Source of the DNA: Brachybacterium sp. EE-P12
GTDB lineage: Bacteria; Actinomycetota; Actinomycetes; Actinomycetales; Dermabacteraceae
Assembly: GCF_003711805.1 (NCBI RefSeq)
Contig: NZ_QXCP01000008.1
Coordinates: 47,311 to 111,310, forward strand
Direction of reading: 5' to 3'
Length of the DNA: 64,000 nucleotides
How positions within the stretch are numbered: the stretch's first letter is position 1; every line of letters starts with the position of its first letter. The notes under the pieces are model-generated. The model worked only from the letters and a program-made list of their open reading frames with translations. It was not told the origin of the DNA and searched no databases. Made by a program: the position numbers and the translations under genes. Shown piece by piece: positions 35,263 through 43,337 of the stretch.

Positions 35263-35433
35263 TCAGCGGGTCTCGCGGTGCGCCGTCTGCTTGCCGCAGG
35301 TCGGGCAGAACTTCGAGAGCTCGAGCCGATCCGGGGTGTTGCGACGGTTCTTCTTGGTGATGTAGTTGCGCGCCTTGCAGTCGACACACGCCATGGTGAT
35401 CTTGGGACGCACGTCAGAGCTCTTGCTCGCCAC
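35263..35433 (-). CDS. rpmG: 50S ribosomal protein L33
   Basis: 56-residue ribosomal protein read from the minus strand: it begins [20 protein letters not shown] and contains [20 protein letters not shown] and CPTCGKQ. Two CxxC pairs make this the zinc-binding (C+) form of L33. The start is GTG; CGTCCGGACG-like sequence lies upstream without a strong ribosome site. It follows tRNA-Met by about 100 bases and precedes the hadA-like gene, the usual actinobacterial arrangement for rpmG. Confidence 0.93.
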   Translation of the reverse strand: MASKSSDVRPKITMACVDCKARNYITKKNRRNTPDRLELSKFCPTCGKQTAHRETR

Positions 35434-35533
35434 GGTTCGCCTCTTTCGTCCGGGTGGCGCACCCGGCGGCGCGCCTCGTGGGTCCCCGTACTCGGGGGAT
35501 GTGGATTCTGCACTCCGGTGGGGACCGGCGTGG

Positions 35534-35607
35534 TACCGAGGGCGGGGATCGAACCCGCGACCTCACGATTATGAGTCGTGCGCTCTAACCGTCTGAGCTA
35601 CCCCGGC
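35534..35607 (-). tRNA. tRNA-Met (anticodon CAT), elongator type
   Basis: Minus strand starts GCCGGGGTAGCTC and has the anticodon loop CTCATAA, T arm GCGGG-TTCGATC-CCCGC, and acceptor 3' side CCTCGGT plus discriminator A. CCA is encoded (35531-35533). The paired first position (G-T) argues against the initiator tRNA. Confidence 0.93.
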
Positions 35608-35661
35608 GTGACCGATGAAACGGCCCGATCTCGAATGAGACCGGGCCGCCGCATCCATCAG

Positions 35662-35734
35662 AGCCCTGAAAGGGAATCGAACCCTTGACCTTCTCCTTAC
35701 CATGGAGACGCTCTGCCGACTGAGCTATCAGGGC
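35662..35734 (-). tRNA. tRNA-Thr (anticodon GGT)
   Basis: Minus strand GCCCTGATAGCTCAG with anticodon loop ATGGTAA on stem TCTCC/GGAGA, a T arm AAGGG/CCCTT around TTCGATT, and acceptor end TCAGGGC plus T. CCA is not encoded. Length 73. Confidence 0.94.
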
Positions 35735-35817
35735 AACCCGGTGAACCTTACCCGTCTCCTTGCCCGGAGGCAATTCGGGGGCGGGCCCCGGTGCTTCGGA
35801 TCACAGGATCCTCCGCG

Positions 35818-35899
35818 TGGCAGATGAGGGATTCGAACCCCCGTAGGCAATGCCAGCTGATTTACAGTCAGCTCCCTTTGGCCGCTCGGGTAATCTGCC
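35818..35899 (-). tRNA. tRNA-Tyr (anticodon GTA)
   Basis: Class II tRNA with a long variable arm. Minus strand GGCAGATTACCCGAGC, anticodon loop CTGTAAA on stem GCTGA/TCAGC, and acceptor end ATCTGCC plus A. CCA is not encoded. Length 82. First of three tRNAs transcribed toward rpmG. Confidence 0.94.
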
Positions 35900-35961
35900 G
35901 CGACCCTCTCCCGTCGCCCGCCGGACCCGAGTCCCACGGCCGCCGGAAGCGGACTCGGAAC

Positions 35962-35967
35962 AGCATA
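35962..35967 (-). promoter_or_regulatory. Candidate -10 element (TATGCT) for the tRNA-Tyr/Thr/Met-rpmG cluster
   Basis: On the minus strand TATGCT lies 62 bases before tRNA-Tyr, in the gap divergent to yajQ. No clear -35. Confidence 0.4.
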
Positions 35968-36116
35968 GCGGGCCTGCGGCCTGGGCGCGAACCCAGAGAG
36001 GGCTTCCGGCGCATGAGAGGCGTCACAGCCCGGCGCGGCCATGCGACCATGCAGGGCAGACCCACCCGTTCGACGTGACCGCGGCCCGTGCACGGCGCCG
36101 CCCCGAGGAGGATCCG

Positions 36117-36605
36117 ATGGCCGATTCATCGTTCGACATCGTCAGCAAGCTCGACCGCCAGGAGGTCGACAACGCCGTGAACCAGGCTGTGAGGGAGGTC
36201 GGCCAGCGCTACGACTTCCGGGGCACCGGCGCGTCGATCACGCTGGGCGGCGACGAGATCGTCATGACCGCCAACGCCGAGGAGCGCGTGCTCGCGGTGC
36301 TGGACGTGCTGCAGTCCAAGCTGATCCGTCGCGGCATCTCGCTGAAGTCCCTGGACGTGGGCGAGCCCAAGCAGTCCGGGAAGGAGACCCGCCTGGTCGC
36401 CGCTCTGAAGGAGGGCATCGCCACGGATGAGGCGAAGAAGATCTCGAAGATCATCCGCGACGAGGGCCCCAAGGGCGTGAAGGCGCAGATCCAGGGCGAC
36501 GAGCTGCGGGTCTCCTCGAAGAGCCGCGACGATCTGCAGGCGGTGATCGCGCTGCTCAAGGGCAAGGACCTCGAGGTCGCGCTGCAGTTCATCAACTACC
36601 GCTGA
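36117..36605 (+). CDS. yajQ: YajQ family nucleotide/cyclic di-GMP-binding protein
   Basis: 162-residue two-RRM-like-fold protein. The N-terminus [20 protein letters not shown] is highly typical, followed by RYDFRGT and [21 protein letters not shown]. Family members bind nucleic acids or nucleotides; some bind c-di-GMP and act in regulation, while the role in actinobacteria is unclear. The ATG at 36117 follows GAGGAGG. It stands alone and is divergent from the tRNA cluster. Confidence 0.94.
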   Translation: MADSSFDIVSKLDRQEVDNAVNQAVREVGQRYDFRGTGASITLGGDEIVMTANAEERVLAVLDVLQSKLIRRGISLKSLDVGEPKQSGKETRLVAALKEGIATDEAKKISKIIRDEGPKGVKAQIQGDELRVSSKSRDDLQAVIALLKGKDLEVALQFINYR

Positions 36606-36699
36606 GGCCCGACAGCCCCTCCGCCCCGCGCCCTCGTTCCCGGTCCTCGGGAGCGGGGGCGCGGGCCGGCCGGTCGCGGGGCGCGGCCGACCGGCGACG

Positions 36700-36742
36700 C
36701 GCCGAGGCCCCGCCCCCTGCGACAGGGGACGGGGCCTCGGCG
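36700..36742. terminator. Strong bidirectional terminator hairpin
   Basis: Two 19-base arms (36700-36718 and 36724-36742) pair with one mismatch around a GCGAC loop between the convergent yajQ and the WXG100 gene. A second stem, GCCGGTCG/CGACCGGC, precedes it (about 36668-36694). Confidence 0.75.
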
Positions 36743-36758
36743 GCGACGAGCCGTCAGC

Positions 36759-37028
36759 TCACTGCTGGTTCGAGGTGGCGTCCTGCTCCTCGGCGTGCGT
36801 GGTCAGCTCCTCGCCCTTGGCGCGGAACGCCTCCAGCAGATCGTTCACCGGGCCGTTGACGAACGCGTTCCAGTCCTCGCGGTAGCCCTCGTAGTCCGGG
36901 CCCACCCACTCGACCGAGTTCACCAGATTCGTCAGCGGGTCGATCACCTCGAGGATGTGCTCCCCGGCCTGGGTGACCGCCTGCGCGACCTCGCGCCCCT
37001 CCTCCGGATTCATACCCTTGAAAGCCAT
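36759..37028 (-). CDS. WXG100 family small protein (ESX-like), last gene of the locus
   Basis: 89-residue helical protein of WXG100 size. The central turn VEWVGPDYEGYREDW carries W-V-G at about residue 42, between two predicted helices. It begins MAFKGMNPEE, like the other two WXG100 proteins here (KGMN), and ends HAEEQDATSNQQ, similar to their tails. There is no classical YxxxD/E tail motif. GTG 37031 is a possible start one codon earlier; AAAGGGG is the ribosome site. Proteins of this family are secreted as dimers by EccC-type systems. It lies 77 bases behind the second WXG100 gene and probably shares its message. Confidence 0.85.
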   Translation of the reverse strand: MAFKGMNPEEGREVAQAVTQAGEHILEVIDPLTNLVNSVEWVGPDYEGYREDWNAFVNGPVNDLLEAFRAKGEELTTHAEEQDATSNQQ

Positions 37029-37105
37029 CACAAACCCCTTTCGCCCCGTTCACGGAGCTGAAGAACTACAGAAGAAAAACGAAAATCCGAGACGCCCCCG
37101 ACCGG

Positions 37106-37366
37106 TCAGGCCGAAGCGTCCTCCTGCTGGCCGGCGTTGGCCTCCGCGCGGTTCTGGAAGTCCGTCAGCTGGTCCACGACCGAGCTCACGAGCGGCCCGA
37201 GCGTCGAGTCGAACTCCGACACGTAGCGGTCCCGGTCCTCACCGGTCCAGTCGAACTCGGTCACGCGCCCCTGCACCGTGGTGTAGGCCGTCCGGACCTC
37301 TTCGCCGGACGTGCCGATCTGCGTACCCATCTGACGCACGGCCACCGGGTTCATGCCCTTCTTCAT
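37106..37366 (-). CDS. WXG100 family small protein (ESX-like)
   Basis: 86-residue protein. FDWTGEDRDRYVSEF (about residues 40-54) carries the W-T-G turn between two helices. The N-terminus MKKGMNPVAVRQM and C-terminus ANAGQQEDASA resemble the other WXG100 proteins of the locus. The ATG at 37366 is preceded by GGAGG; the open frame continues 26 codons upstream, but that part overlaps the leader. It probably forms a heterodimer with one of the other WXG100 proteins (inference). It is preceded by a promoter with a palindrome shared with the 38.6-kb WXG100 gene. Confidence 0.87.
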   Translation of the reverse strand: MKKGMNPVAVRQMGTQIGTSGEEVRTAYTTVQGRVTEFDWTGEDRDRYVSEFDSTLGPLVSSVVDQLTDFQNRAEANAGQQEDASA

Positions 37367-37471
37367 CTTGTCCTCCAACTCATCGAGTACACCGGATCCC
37401 CACCCACCGGGCCGGATCCTCGCAGCGCCTTCGGCCACGACCACGATCCCTGTCCCCCAGGTGATGGCACC

Positions 37472-37518
37472 ACCCTAGGACCACCCACCACCCCCAGGCG
37501 ATGGGGACAACTCCCCAT
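37472..37518 (-). promoter_or_regulatory. Promoter with palindromic site upstream of the 37.4-kb WXG100 gene
   Basis: On the minus strand the palindrome ATGGGGA-N4-TCCCCAT (37501-37518) is followed 23 bases later by TAGGGT (37472-37477). A nearly identical arrangement precedes the other WXG100 gene. The expected -35 region is poor, so an activator is plausible. This promoter occupies part of the 351-base gap 37367-37717; in the rest of that gap I see no gene. Confidence 0.6.
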
Positions 37519-37717
37519 GCTCCTCCCCATCCCTCGAATAAGGTATCTACGCAGGTCACACGCCATCCAGCGGTCCTCGAGCATTGTGGACAGAGTCGTC
37601 CTCCCCGGCGCGCGGCGCGGGGGAGGCAGCTCTCCGGGCCCGGCGCACAGTCGTAGACGGCGAAGACGCCGACCCCGAAGGGCCGGCGCGCTCGTGCGAT
37701 GCCGGGGAGCTGCGGGG

Positions 37718-38197
37718 TCAGTCCAGGTGCACGCGCAGGGAGTCCTGCATCGTGCGCACCGTCTCGATCTCCTCGTCGGCGTTCTCCGCGCCGCAGCTGC
37801 CCACGATCTCGAGCACATCGGTGGCGACCCCTCCGCGGTCCAGGACCGCATAGCGCGCGGCCTGCACGACGGTGGGACGGCCGGGCTGGGTGTAGCCGTA
37901 CTCGCTGGCGATCCAGGTGCGCCCCTCGAGCTCGATCTCTCCGGTGCCGAGCTCCTCGAGCTCGGGCAGGGAGGCCTTGCGCTGGTCGAGCCCGGCGCGG
38001 GCCGCCTCGAGGGTGAACTCGGGACCGAAGCGCTGCACGGTCACGACGACGTTGGCGCGGAAGCGGCCCTCGATGCGCGGCTGGGCGACGGCCAGCTGCA
38101 CGCCGGGAACCGTCAGCGGCTCCCAGCCCTCCGGCACCTCGAGGCGTATCCGAGGCGGTCCGGGGAAGTCCGCGCTCGGGTACTCGATGCTCTTCAC
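37718..38197 (-). CDS. PsbP/Mog1/LpqN-like fold protein of the secretion locus
   Basis: 159-residue protein of mixed alpha/beta character. RLEVPEGWEPLTVPGVQLAV followed by NVVVTVQRF and a C-terminal TVRTMQDSLRV fits the PsbP/Mog1-type fold seen in mycobacterial LpqN/LpqT lipoproteins, but no signal peptide or lipobox is present, so this one should be cytosolic. One Cys (SCGAEN). It lies 132 bases downstream of a WXG100 gene on the same strand. Homologous cytosolic proteins near ESX genes have been suggested as partners of small substrates; a chaperone-like role is only an inference. Confidence 0.65.
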   Translation of the reverse strand: MKSIEYPSADFPGPPRIRLEVPEGWEPLTVPGVQLAVAQPRIEGRFRANVVVTVQRFGPEFTLEAARAGLDQRKASLPELEELGTGEIELEGRTWIASEYGYTQPGRPTVVQAARYAVLDRGGVATDVLEIVGSCGAENADEEIETVRTMQDSLRVHLD

Positions 38198-38329
38198 GAT
38201 GCTGTGCTCCGTTCATCCCCCGGCACTGACGGCGACCAAGATACCAGGCACGGGAAAGGCCCGAGCGGTCCACCGCCCGGGCCTCCTGCCACCCCTGCCG
38301 CCGCTCCCCCGCACGGTCGCACTCCCCGC

Positions 38330-38599
38330 TCAGCGCGCGGAGGTCGCCTCCTGCTCGGCCGCGTTGCGGTCCGCGGTGTCGCCGAGCTCGTTCACGGCGG
38401 TCATGATCTGCTGGAGGGCGGGGACCATCTCCCCCGCCCACTGAGCGCGGAACCGGTCGGCGTCGGGCCCGGTCCAGTCGACGTCCTCGAGCCCGCGCGT
38501 GAGCTCCTGCTCGATCCGCGTGATCTCCTCGGCCGCGTCGCGCAGCTGGCCGGACATCCGCTTGACCTCTTCGACGTTCATACCCTTGACGGCGTTCAC
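38330..38599 (-). CDS. WXG100 family small protein (ESX-like), first of three
   Basis: 89-residue protein with VDWTGPDADRFRAQW (about residues 40-54) forming the WXG turn between two helices. The N-terminus is VNAVKGMNVEEVKRM and the C-terminus NAAEQEATSAR. I take the GTG at 38599 because it aligns the KGMN segment with the other two proteins; an ATG at 38581 would start inside that motif. It lies 209 bases downstream of the EccC-like gene with its own promoter and palindrome. Confidence 0.87.
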   Translation of the reverse strand: MNAVKGMNVEEVKRMSGQLRDAAEEITRIEQELTRGLEDVDWTGPDADRFRAQWAGEMVPALQQIMTAVNELGDTADRNAAEQEATSAR

Positions 38600-38678
38600 G
38601 ATCAGGGGTCCCCTTCCTGTTCACCGGCTCCTGCGCCCCCTGCGGTGCACCGGGCCTCCTCCGTGCTCGACACCGGTC

Positions 38679-38725
38679 ACTCTAGGACGATCGCCGAGGA
38701 CCGACCATGGGGAGGAGTCCCCATG
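38679..38725 (-). promoter_or_regulatory. Promoter with palindromic site upstream of the 38.6-kb WXG100 gene
   Basis: On the minus strand a 20-base palindrome CATGGGGA-N4-TCCCCATG (38706-38725) is followed about 22 bases later by TAGAGT (38679-38684) inside GTCCTAGAGTG. The other WXG100 promoter has GTCCTAGGGTG at the same place. The leader is about 75 bases. It lies in the 209-base gap behind the EccC-like gene. Confidence 0.6.
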
Positions 38726-38808
38726 TGGACAACCTCCGCTGCGGCCCGCTCGTCGGCCGCTGCGCGACGCGCCCCCGCACGGCGACGCGTCCGCTCCGAC
38801 GACCCGGC

Positions 38809-41800
38809 TCAGCCGGTCGTGATCTGCGCGACCTGTAGCTTCATCGCCCGGCCGCCGTGGACGAGGAAGCCGCGGCCGGCCGGGAAGTCGGCGCGACGGA
38901 TCCTCCCCAGCCCGGTGCCGAGCAGCGAGTCGCCGTCCATCTCCCCGGGCTGCAGCAGCAGGCCGCGGCGCCCGGCCTTGAAGGGCTGGGCGAGGACATA
39001 GGCCTGCGACCAGGAGGCGGACTCGTTCTCGCCCACCACGAACTGCCCCTCCCGGGTGCTGGCGCGGATGAGCTTGTCCAGGTCGTTCTCGACGCCGGTG
39101 CCGGTGAAGTCGGCGACCCCGTCGATGAACAGCGCCAGACGCCCCTCGCCCACGGTGCCGGACTCGACGGTCCGGCGCAGCTGACCGGCCAGCTCCCGCA
39201 CGGTCTCCGGATCGGAGGCCTCCACGTCCCACACCGGCAGCCCGGTCAGCGGGGTGCGGCGGGAGGAGAAGCGGACCAGGCGCATGGGGCTGTCCATCGC
39301 CTTGAGCCCGGTGGCGATGGTGAGCATCGCGGTGGTGCGGCCGGAGCCCATCGGCCCGGTGACCATGAAGGCGCCGCGCGGCTCGTAGGTGATCTCGGCA
39401 AGGGTCTCGTCGGCCACGCCCAGCACCGGACGTCCGCTGACGACCGGGCGCAGCGCCGCGAACTCCACCCGCTCGGGCAGGCGCTCGATCGCGGGCGCCT
39501 CGGGCACGCCCGCGCGACGCATCGCCTGGGCGAGCTTGGCCACCTCGCGGGACTGGATCGCGACGTTCGAGTCGCCGCCGTGCACCGCGATCTGCACCTC
39601 GTGCCCGTCGAGGATGGAGCGCCCCGGGGGCGAGCTGCCGTCCAGCACGTCCTTGGGCTCGCCGAAGGAGGCGTAGTCGTCGGGGCTGGCCATGCGGTGG
39701 ATGAGCCGGCGCTGGATGGAGGACCCGAGCGAGGTGGGGATCGCGTTGGGGCGGTCGCCGGTGACGATCACGTGCACACCCACCTGGCGTCCGTCGGTCG
39801 CGATCTGGACGAAGGCGGTGAACCACTTCGAGAGGTTCGAGTAGTCGTAGGCCTCGCGGAAGGCGGCCATGCCGTCGACCAGCAGGAGGATGCGCGGGGT
39901 GTCCGGCTTCCCGGCGAGCTCCCGGTATTCGGCGACCGACCCGGCCCGCTGCCGGGCGAACTCGCGGGCCCGCTCGTCGATCAGCTCGCGCAGGGTGCGC
40001 AGCAGGCGGATCACCCGCTCCTCGTCGTCCCCGGTCACGATCGAGCCGACGTGCGGGAGCTCCTCGAGCATCGTCAGGCCCGAGGCGCCGAAGTCCAGCC
40101 CGTACACGTGCACGGGCCCGCCGCGCACGGTGGAGGCGGCGGAGATCGCGAGGGTGCGCAGGGTCGTGGACTTGCCCGAGCCGCCGGTGCCGTAGATCGC
40201 CATGTTCCCGTCGCGGTCGGGATAGTAGGAGATCGTCGGCTGGGACTGGTCCTCGGGGACGTCCATGACGCCCAGCAGCAGCTCCTCGTCGGTGCGGCGC
40301 GTGGGCAGGCGGGAGAGGTCGTAGGCGTCGGCCAGCTCCGAGAGCCAGGGCTTGCGCGGCTCGGGCACCCCGGCCCGTTCGGCGGCCGCCTTCACGGTCG
40401 CGACCACCCGGGCGATGTCGTTGGGGCCGGGGTCGGCGACCTCCTTGGTCGGCGGGGAGGGGATGTCCCACTGCTCGCCGGTGCCGAAGTCCTTCTCGAC
40501 GATGTCGATGCGGGCCCGCTCGGGCTCGTCGGTGGTCCAGCCCCCCGCGTAGCCGGTCTGGAAGGTCGCGATGCGGCCCGGCCCGGTCTTCGCCGCGGCG
40601 CGGCCGGGGATGCCCGGGTCGAAGTGCGCGGCCATCTTGTCGCCGAGGATGTCCTTGGAGTCGGCCTCGTCGGCCATGCGCAGGGCGATGCGGAGGTTCG
40701 TGTTGGCGCGCAGGTTGTCCTTGATGACGCCCGCGGGGCGCTGGGTCGCGAGGATCAGGTGCAGTCCCAGGGAGCGGCCCCGGGCGGCGACGTCCACGAC
40801 CCCGTCGACGAACTCGGGGATCTCCTTCGCGAGCGCCGCGAACTCGTCGACGATGATGATCAGGCTCGGCGGCGCCTCGGGGTCCCCGGTGCGCTCGAGG
40901 GAGACGAGGTCCTTGGCCTTCTTCCGGTTCAGCAGGTGCTCGCGGTGGTGCAGCTCTGCGCGCAGGGACGTCAGAGCCCGGCGCACCAGGTGCTGGGAGA
41001 GGTCGGTGACCAGGCCGACGGTGTGGGGCAGGTCCACGGCGTCGGCGAAGGCGGCGCCGCCCTTGTAGTCGACGAACAGGAAGGTGACCCGGTCGGGGCT
41101 GTGCGCGGTGGCCATGCCCATCACCCAGGCCTGCAGGAACTCGGACTTGCCGGCGCCGGTGGTGCCGCCGACGAGGGCGTGCGGGCCGTTGGTGCGCAGA
41201 TCGAGGTGGAAGGCGTCCTGGCCGTTGTGGCCGATCAGGCCGCGCAGGTTCGCGTCGTGCTTGCGGCGCTGCGGCTCGGAGCCGTCGCGCGGGGTGAGGG
41301 AGTTGTTCTCCTTCCACCGCTCGATGATGTGGTCGGGGTCCTCGGCCATCGCCATCCCGCCGAGCGTGAGATAGGAGATGGCGCGCGGCAGATCGGAGTC
41401 GTCGTCCACCGGCACGCCCGCGTCGACCACGGGCGAGAGATGGCGGGCCACGCCCGAGGCGACCTCGACGGAGACCGTCTCGACGGTGACGGGGTAGAAC
41501 CGGTCCCCCACCCGCACGTGCCCGGCGTTCGCTCCCTCGATCGCCTCCTCGACGGAGACGAAGGTGCGGCAGGCGGCGGGCAGCGCCGCGATGTCGGCGG
41601 CGCACCAGATGACGTGCACGCCGACGTCCGGGCCGCGCTCGGCGATGCGGACCAGGCGCGCCCGGTCCACGGGGGCGTCGTCCTCGACGACCACCACGAG
41701 GTTCGGGGTGACCGGCTCCGGCGGGAGAGGCGGCTCCTGCGTGATGTCGTCGGTCATGGGGGTGCGCAGCTGCGGGGGCGCGTCTCCGGCGCGCTGCTCG

Positions 41801-43275
41801 ATGAGCTCCTCGATGCGGGAGAGGAGCGAGGTGCCGCGGCCGGGGGTGTCGGCGAGATGGTCGCCGGGCAGCGGGGAGTGCGGGCTCGAGGTGTGCGGCA
41901 GCCACTTCAGCCACTGCCAGATGTCGCGGCTGGAGCGGGAGGTGATCGCGGCGAGCGCCACCTCCGCCGGGGAATGCAGGGCGATGAGCTGGGTGACGAT
42001 GCCGCGGGCGACCCCATCGGCCTCCTCGCCGCCGCCGGCGACGCCGAGGTTGCCCGCATGCCGCAGCTCCGCGACCACCGGCACGCCGGCGATCATCCTG
42101 TACTCCTCGTGCATGTCGTCGAGCATGTCGTAGTACTTCGGGATCGCATCGTTCTCGCCGGGCATCTCGATGCCGACGCGGGACTCCGCGATCCCGAGGC
42201 CCAGGCGCACCGTGCCGAAGCCGCTGTGCTCGGGGCGGTGGGTCCACAGCAGGCGCCCGAGCCGGAAGGCGGCGTCGACGGTGTCGGCGGCCGACGGCGC
42301 CTCGACCAGGCGCACCGCCCGTTCGAGATCCTGCGCGGCGGTGACCCGGCGCTTGAGGGAGGCGAGCCCCTCCTCGAAGTTCACGATCTGCCGCTCGAGC
42401 ATCTTCTTCTGCTGGAACTTGCGGTTCAGATATCCGGCGGTCGCCATCATCGGCATCATGAACACGAACATGAGCGAGAACGGGCTGCGGGTCATCGAGA
42501 ACATGAATCCGCCCATGAGCAGCGGCGCGAACATCATGAAGATCGGGAAGAACTGCGGGCTGGGCTCCTTCGGCGGGGTGGGCGCCTTCAGGGGCCGGTA
42601 GGGGAAGCGGGGCACCACGCGCGGGGAGCGGTTGAACTCGACCACCGGGGAGCTGGGGGCGGTCCCGCCCAGGCGGTGCAGGAGGATCACCGAGAACGTG
42701 GTCCCGCCGATCAGCACCGTGTCCGCGGGGCCGATCATGGCGCGCTGGACCTGCTCGCCGCCCATCACCACGCCGTTGGCGGAGTGGAGGTCCACGATCT
42801 CGATCGTGTCGCCGACGTTGATCCGGGCGTGCCTCCTGGAGAGCATCGGGTCGGCGATGCGGATGTCGAGATCGCCCTCGCGCCCGATGACGCTGGAGCC
42901 GGAGGGCAGAGGATACTCGCGGCCCGCCTCGGGACCGGAGAGCACGCGCATCAGCGCGACCGCCGCGCCGCGGGACTCGGAGCGGGTGGCGTACTCGCTC
43001 GAGGAGCGGGCGATGGAGACGACGCTGCCGGAGCGCAGCCCCGCCTGGATCAGGTCGATCCCCCGGTCCAGGGAGCGCACCCCGTTCGCGCCCGGCCCGG
43101 CGCCCGGATCCTGCACCTGGAGGGTCAGCCCCTCGGGCGGCTCGACCTCGCCGCGCAGCGGATCGGCGAGGTACAGAGCGTTCGCGACGTCGGCGACGGT
43201 CGCCGTCGCATCCGCGGTCACCTCCAGGTCCGTCATCCGGTCCTCGGGCCGGCGCAGCGTGAGCTTGATGCGCAT
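38809..43275 (-). CDS. FHA-domain-containing EccC/EssC-type FtsK/SpoIIIE ATPase (type VII secretion-like motor)
   Basis: 1488-residue motor. Residues 1-90 form a ubiquitin-like/EssC-type N-terminal region; about 105-205 is an FHA domain (VIGREGD, MLSRRHARI, HSANGVV). Two membrane segments follow at about 240-283. Three FtsK/SpoIIIE ATPase domains come next: Walker A GGTTGAGKSEF (about 705) with IIIVDEFAAL; GTGGSGKSTT (about 1028) with ILLLVDGMAAF; and GPMGSGRTTA (about 1306), where Arg replaces the Walker Lys. Domain order resembles Firmicutes EssC, which also has FHA domains. It probably drives export of the WXG100 proteins and may dock phosphorylated partners through its FHA domain (inference). 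The start has GGAGGAG. Confidence 0.92.
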   Translation of the reverse strand: MRIKLTLRRPEDRMTDLEVTADATATVADVANALYLADPLRGEVEPPEGLTLQVQDPGAGPGANGVRSLDRGIDLIQAGLRSGSVVSIARSSSEYATRSESRGAAVALMRVLSGPEAGREYPLPSGSSVIGREGDLDIRIADPMLSRRHARINVGDTIEIVDLHSANGVVMGGEQVQRAMIGPADTVLIGGTTFSVILLHRLGGTAPSSPVVEFNRSPRVVPRFPYRPLKAPTPPKEPSPQFFPIFMMFAPLLMGGFMFSMTRSPFSLMFVFMMPMMATAGYLNRKFQQKKMLERQIVNFEEGLASLKRRVTAAQDLERAVRLVEAPSAADTVDAAFRLGRLLWTHRPEHSGFGTVRLGLGIAESRVGIEMPGENDAIPKYYDMLDDMHEEYRMIAGVPVVAELRHAGNLGVAGGGEEADGVARGIVTQLIALHSPAEVALAAITSRSSRDIWQWLKWLPHTSSPHSPLPGDHLADTPGRGTSLLSRIEELIEQRAGDAPPQLRTPMTDDITQEPPLPPEPVTPNLVVVVEDDAPVDRARLVRIAERGPDVGVHVIWCAADIAALPAACRTFVSVEEAIEGANAGHVRVGDRFYPVTVETVSVEVASGVARHLSPVVDAGVPVDDDSDLPRAISYLTLGGMAMAEDPDHIIERWKENNSLTPRDGSEPQRRKHDANLRGLIGHNGQDAFHLDLRTNGPHALVGGTTGAGKSEFLQAWVMGMATAHSPDRVTFLFVDYKGGAAFADAVDLPHTVGLVTDLSQHLVRRALTSLRAELHHREHLLNRKKAKDLVSLERTGDPEAPPSLIIIVDEFAALAKEIPEFVDGVVDVAARGRSLGLHLILATQRPAGVIKDNLRANTNLRIALRMADEADSKDILGDKMAAHFDPGIPGRAAAKTGPGRIATFQTGYAGGWTTDEPERARIDIVEKDFGTGEQWDIPSPPTKEVADPGPNDIARVVATVKAAAERAGVPEPRKPWLSELADAYDLSRLPTRRTDEELLLGVMDVPEDQSQPTISYYPDRDGNMAIYGTGGSGKSTTLRTLAISAASTVRGGPVHVYGLDFGASGLTMLEELPHVGSIVTGDDEERVIRLLRTLRELIDERAREFARQRAGSVAEYRELAGKPDTPRILLLVDGMAAFREAYDYSNLSKWFTAFVQIATDGRQVGVHVIVTGDRPNAIPTSLGSSIQRRLIHRMASPDDYASFGEPKDVLDGSSPPGRSILDGHEVQIAVHGGDSNVAIQSREVAKLAQAMRRAGVPEAPAIERLPERVEFAALRPVVSGRPVLGVADETLAEITYEPRGAFMVTGPMGSGRTTAMLTIATGLKAMDSPMRLVRFSSRRTPLTGLPVWDVEASDPETVRELAGQLRRTVESGTVGEGRLALFIDGVADFTGTGVENDLDKLIRASTREGQFVVGENESASWSQAYVLAQPFKAGRRGLLLQPGEMDGDSLLGTGLGRIRRADFPAGRGFLVHGGRAMKLQVAQITTG

Positions 43276-43337
43276 CGTCTCTCCTCCCCCGCGAGGGGTC
43301 GGGACCGCTCAGCGGTCCTCCGTCGTCCTCAGAGGTC

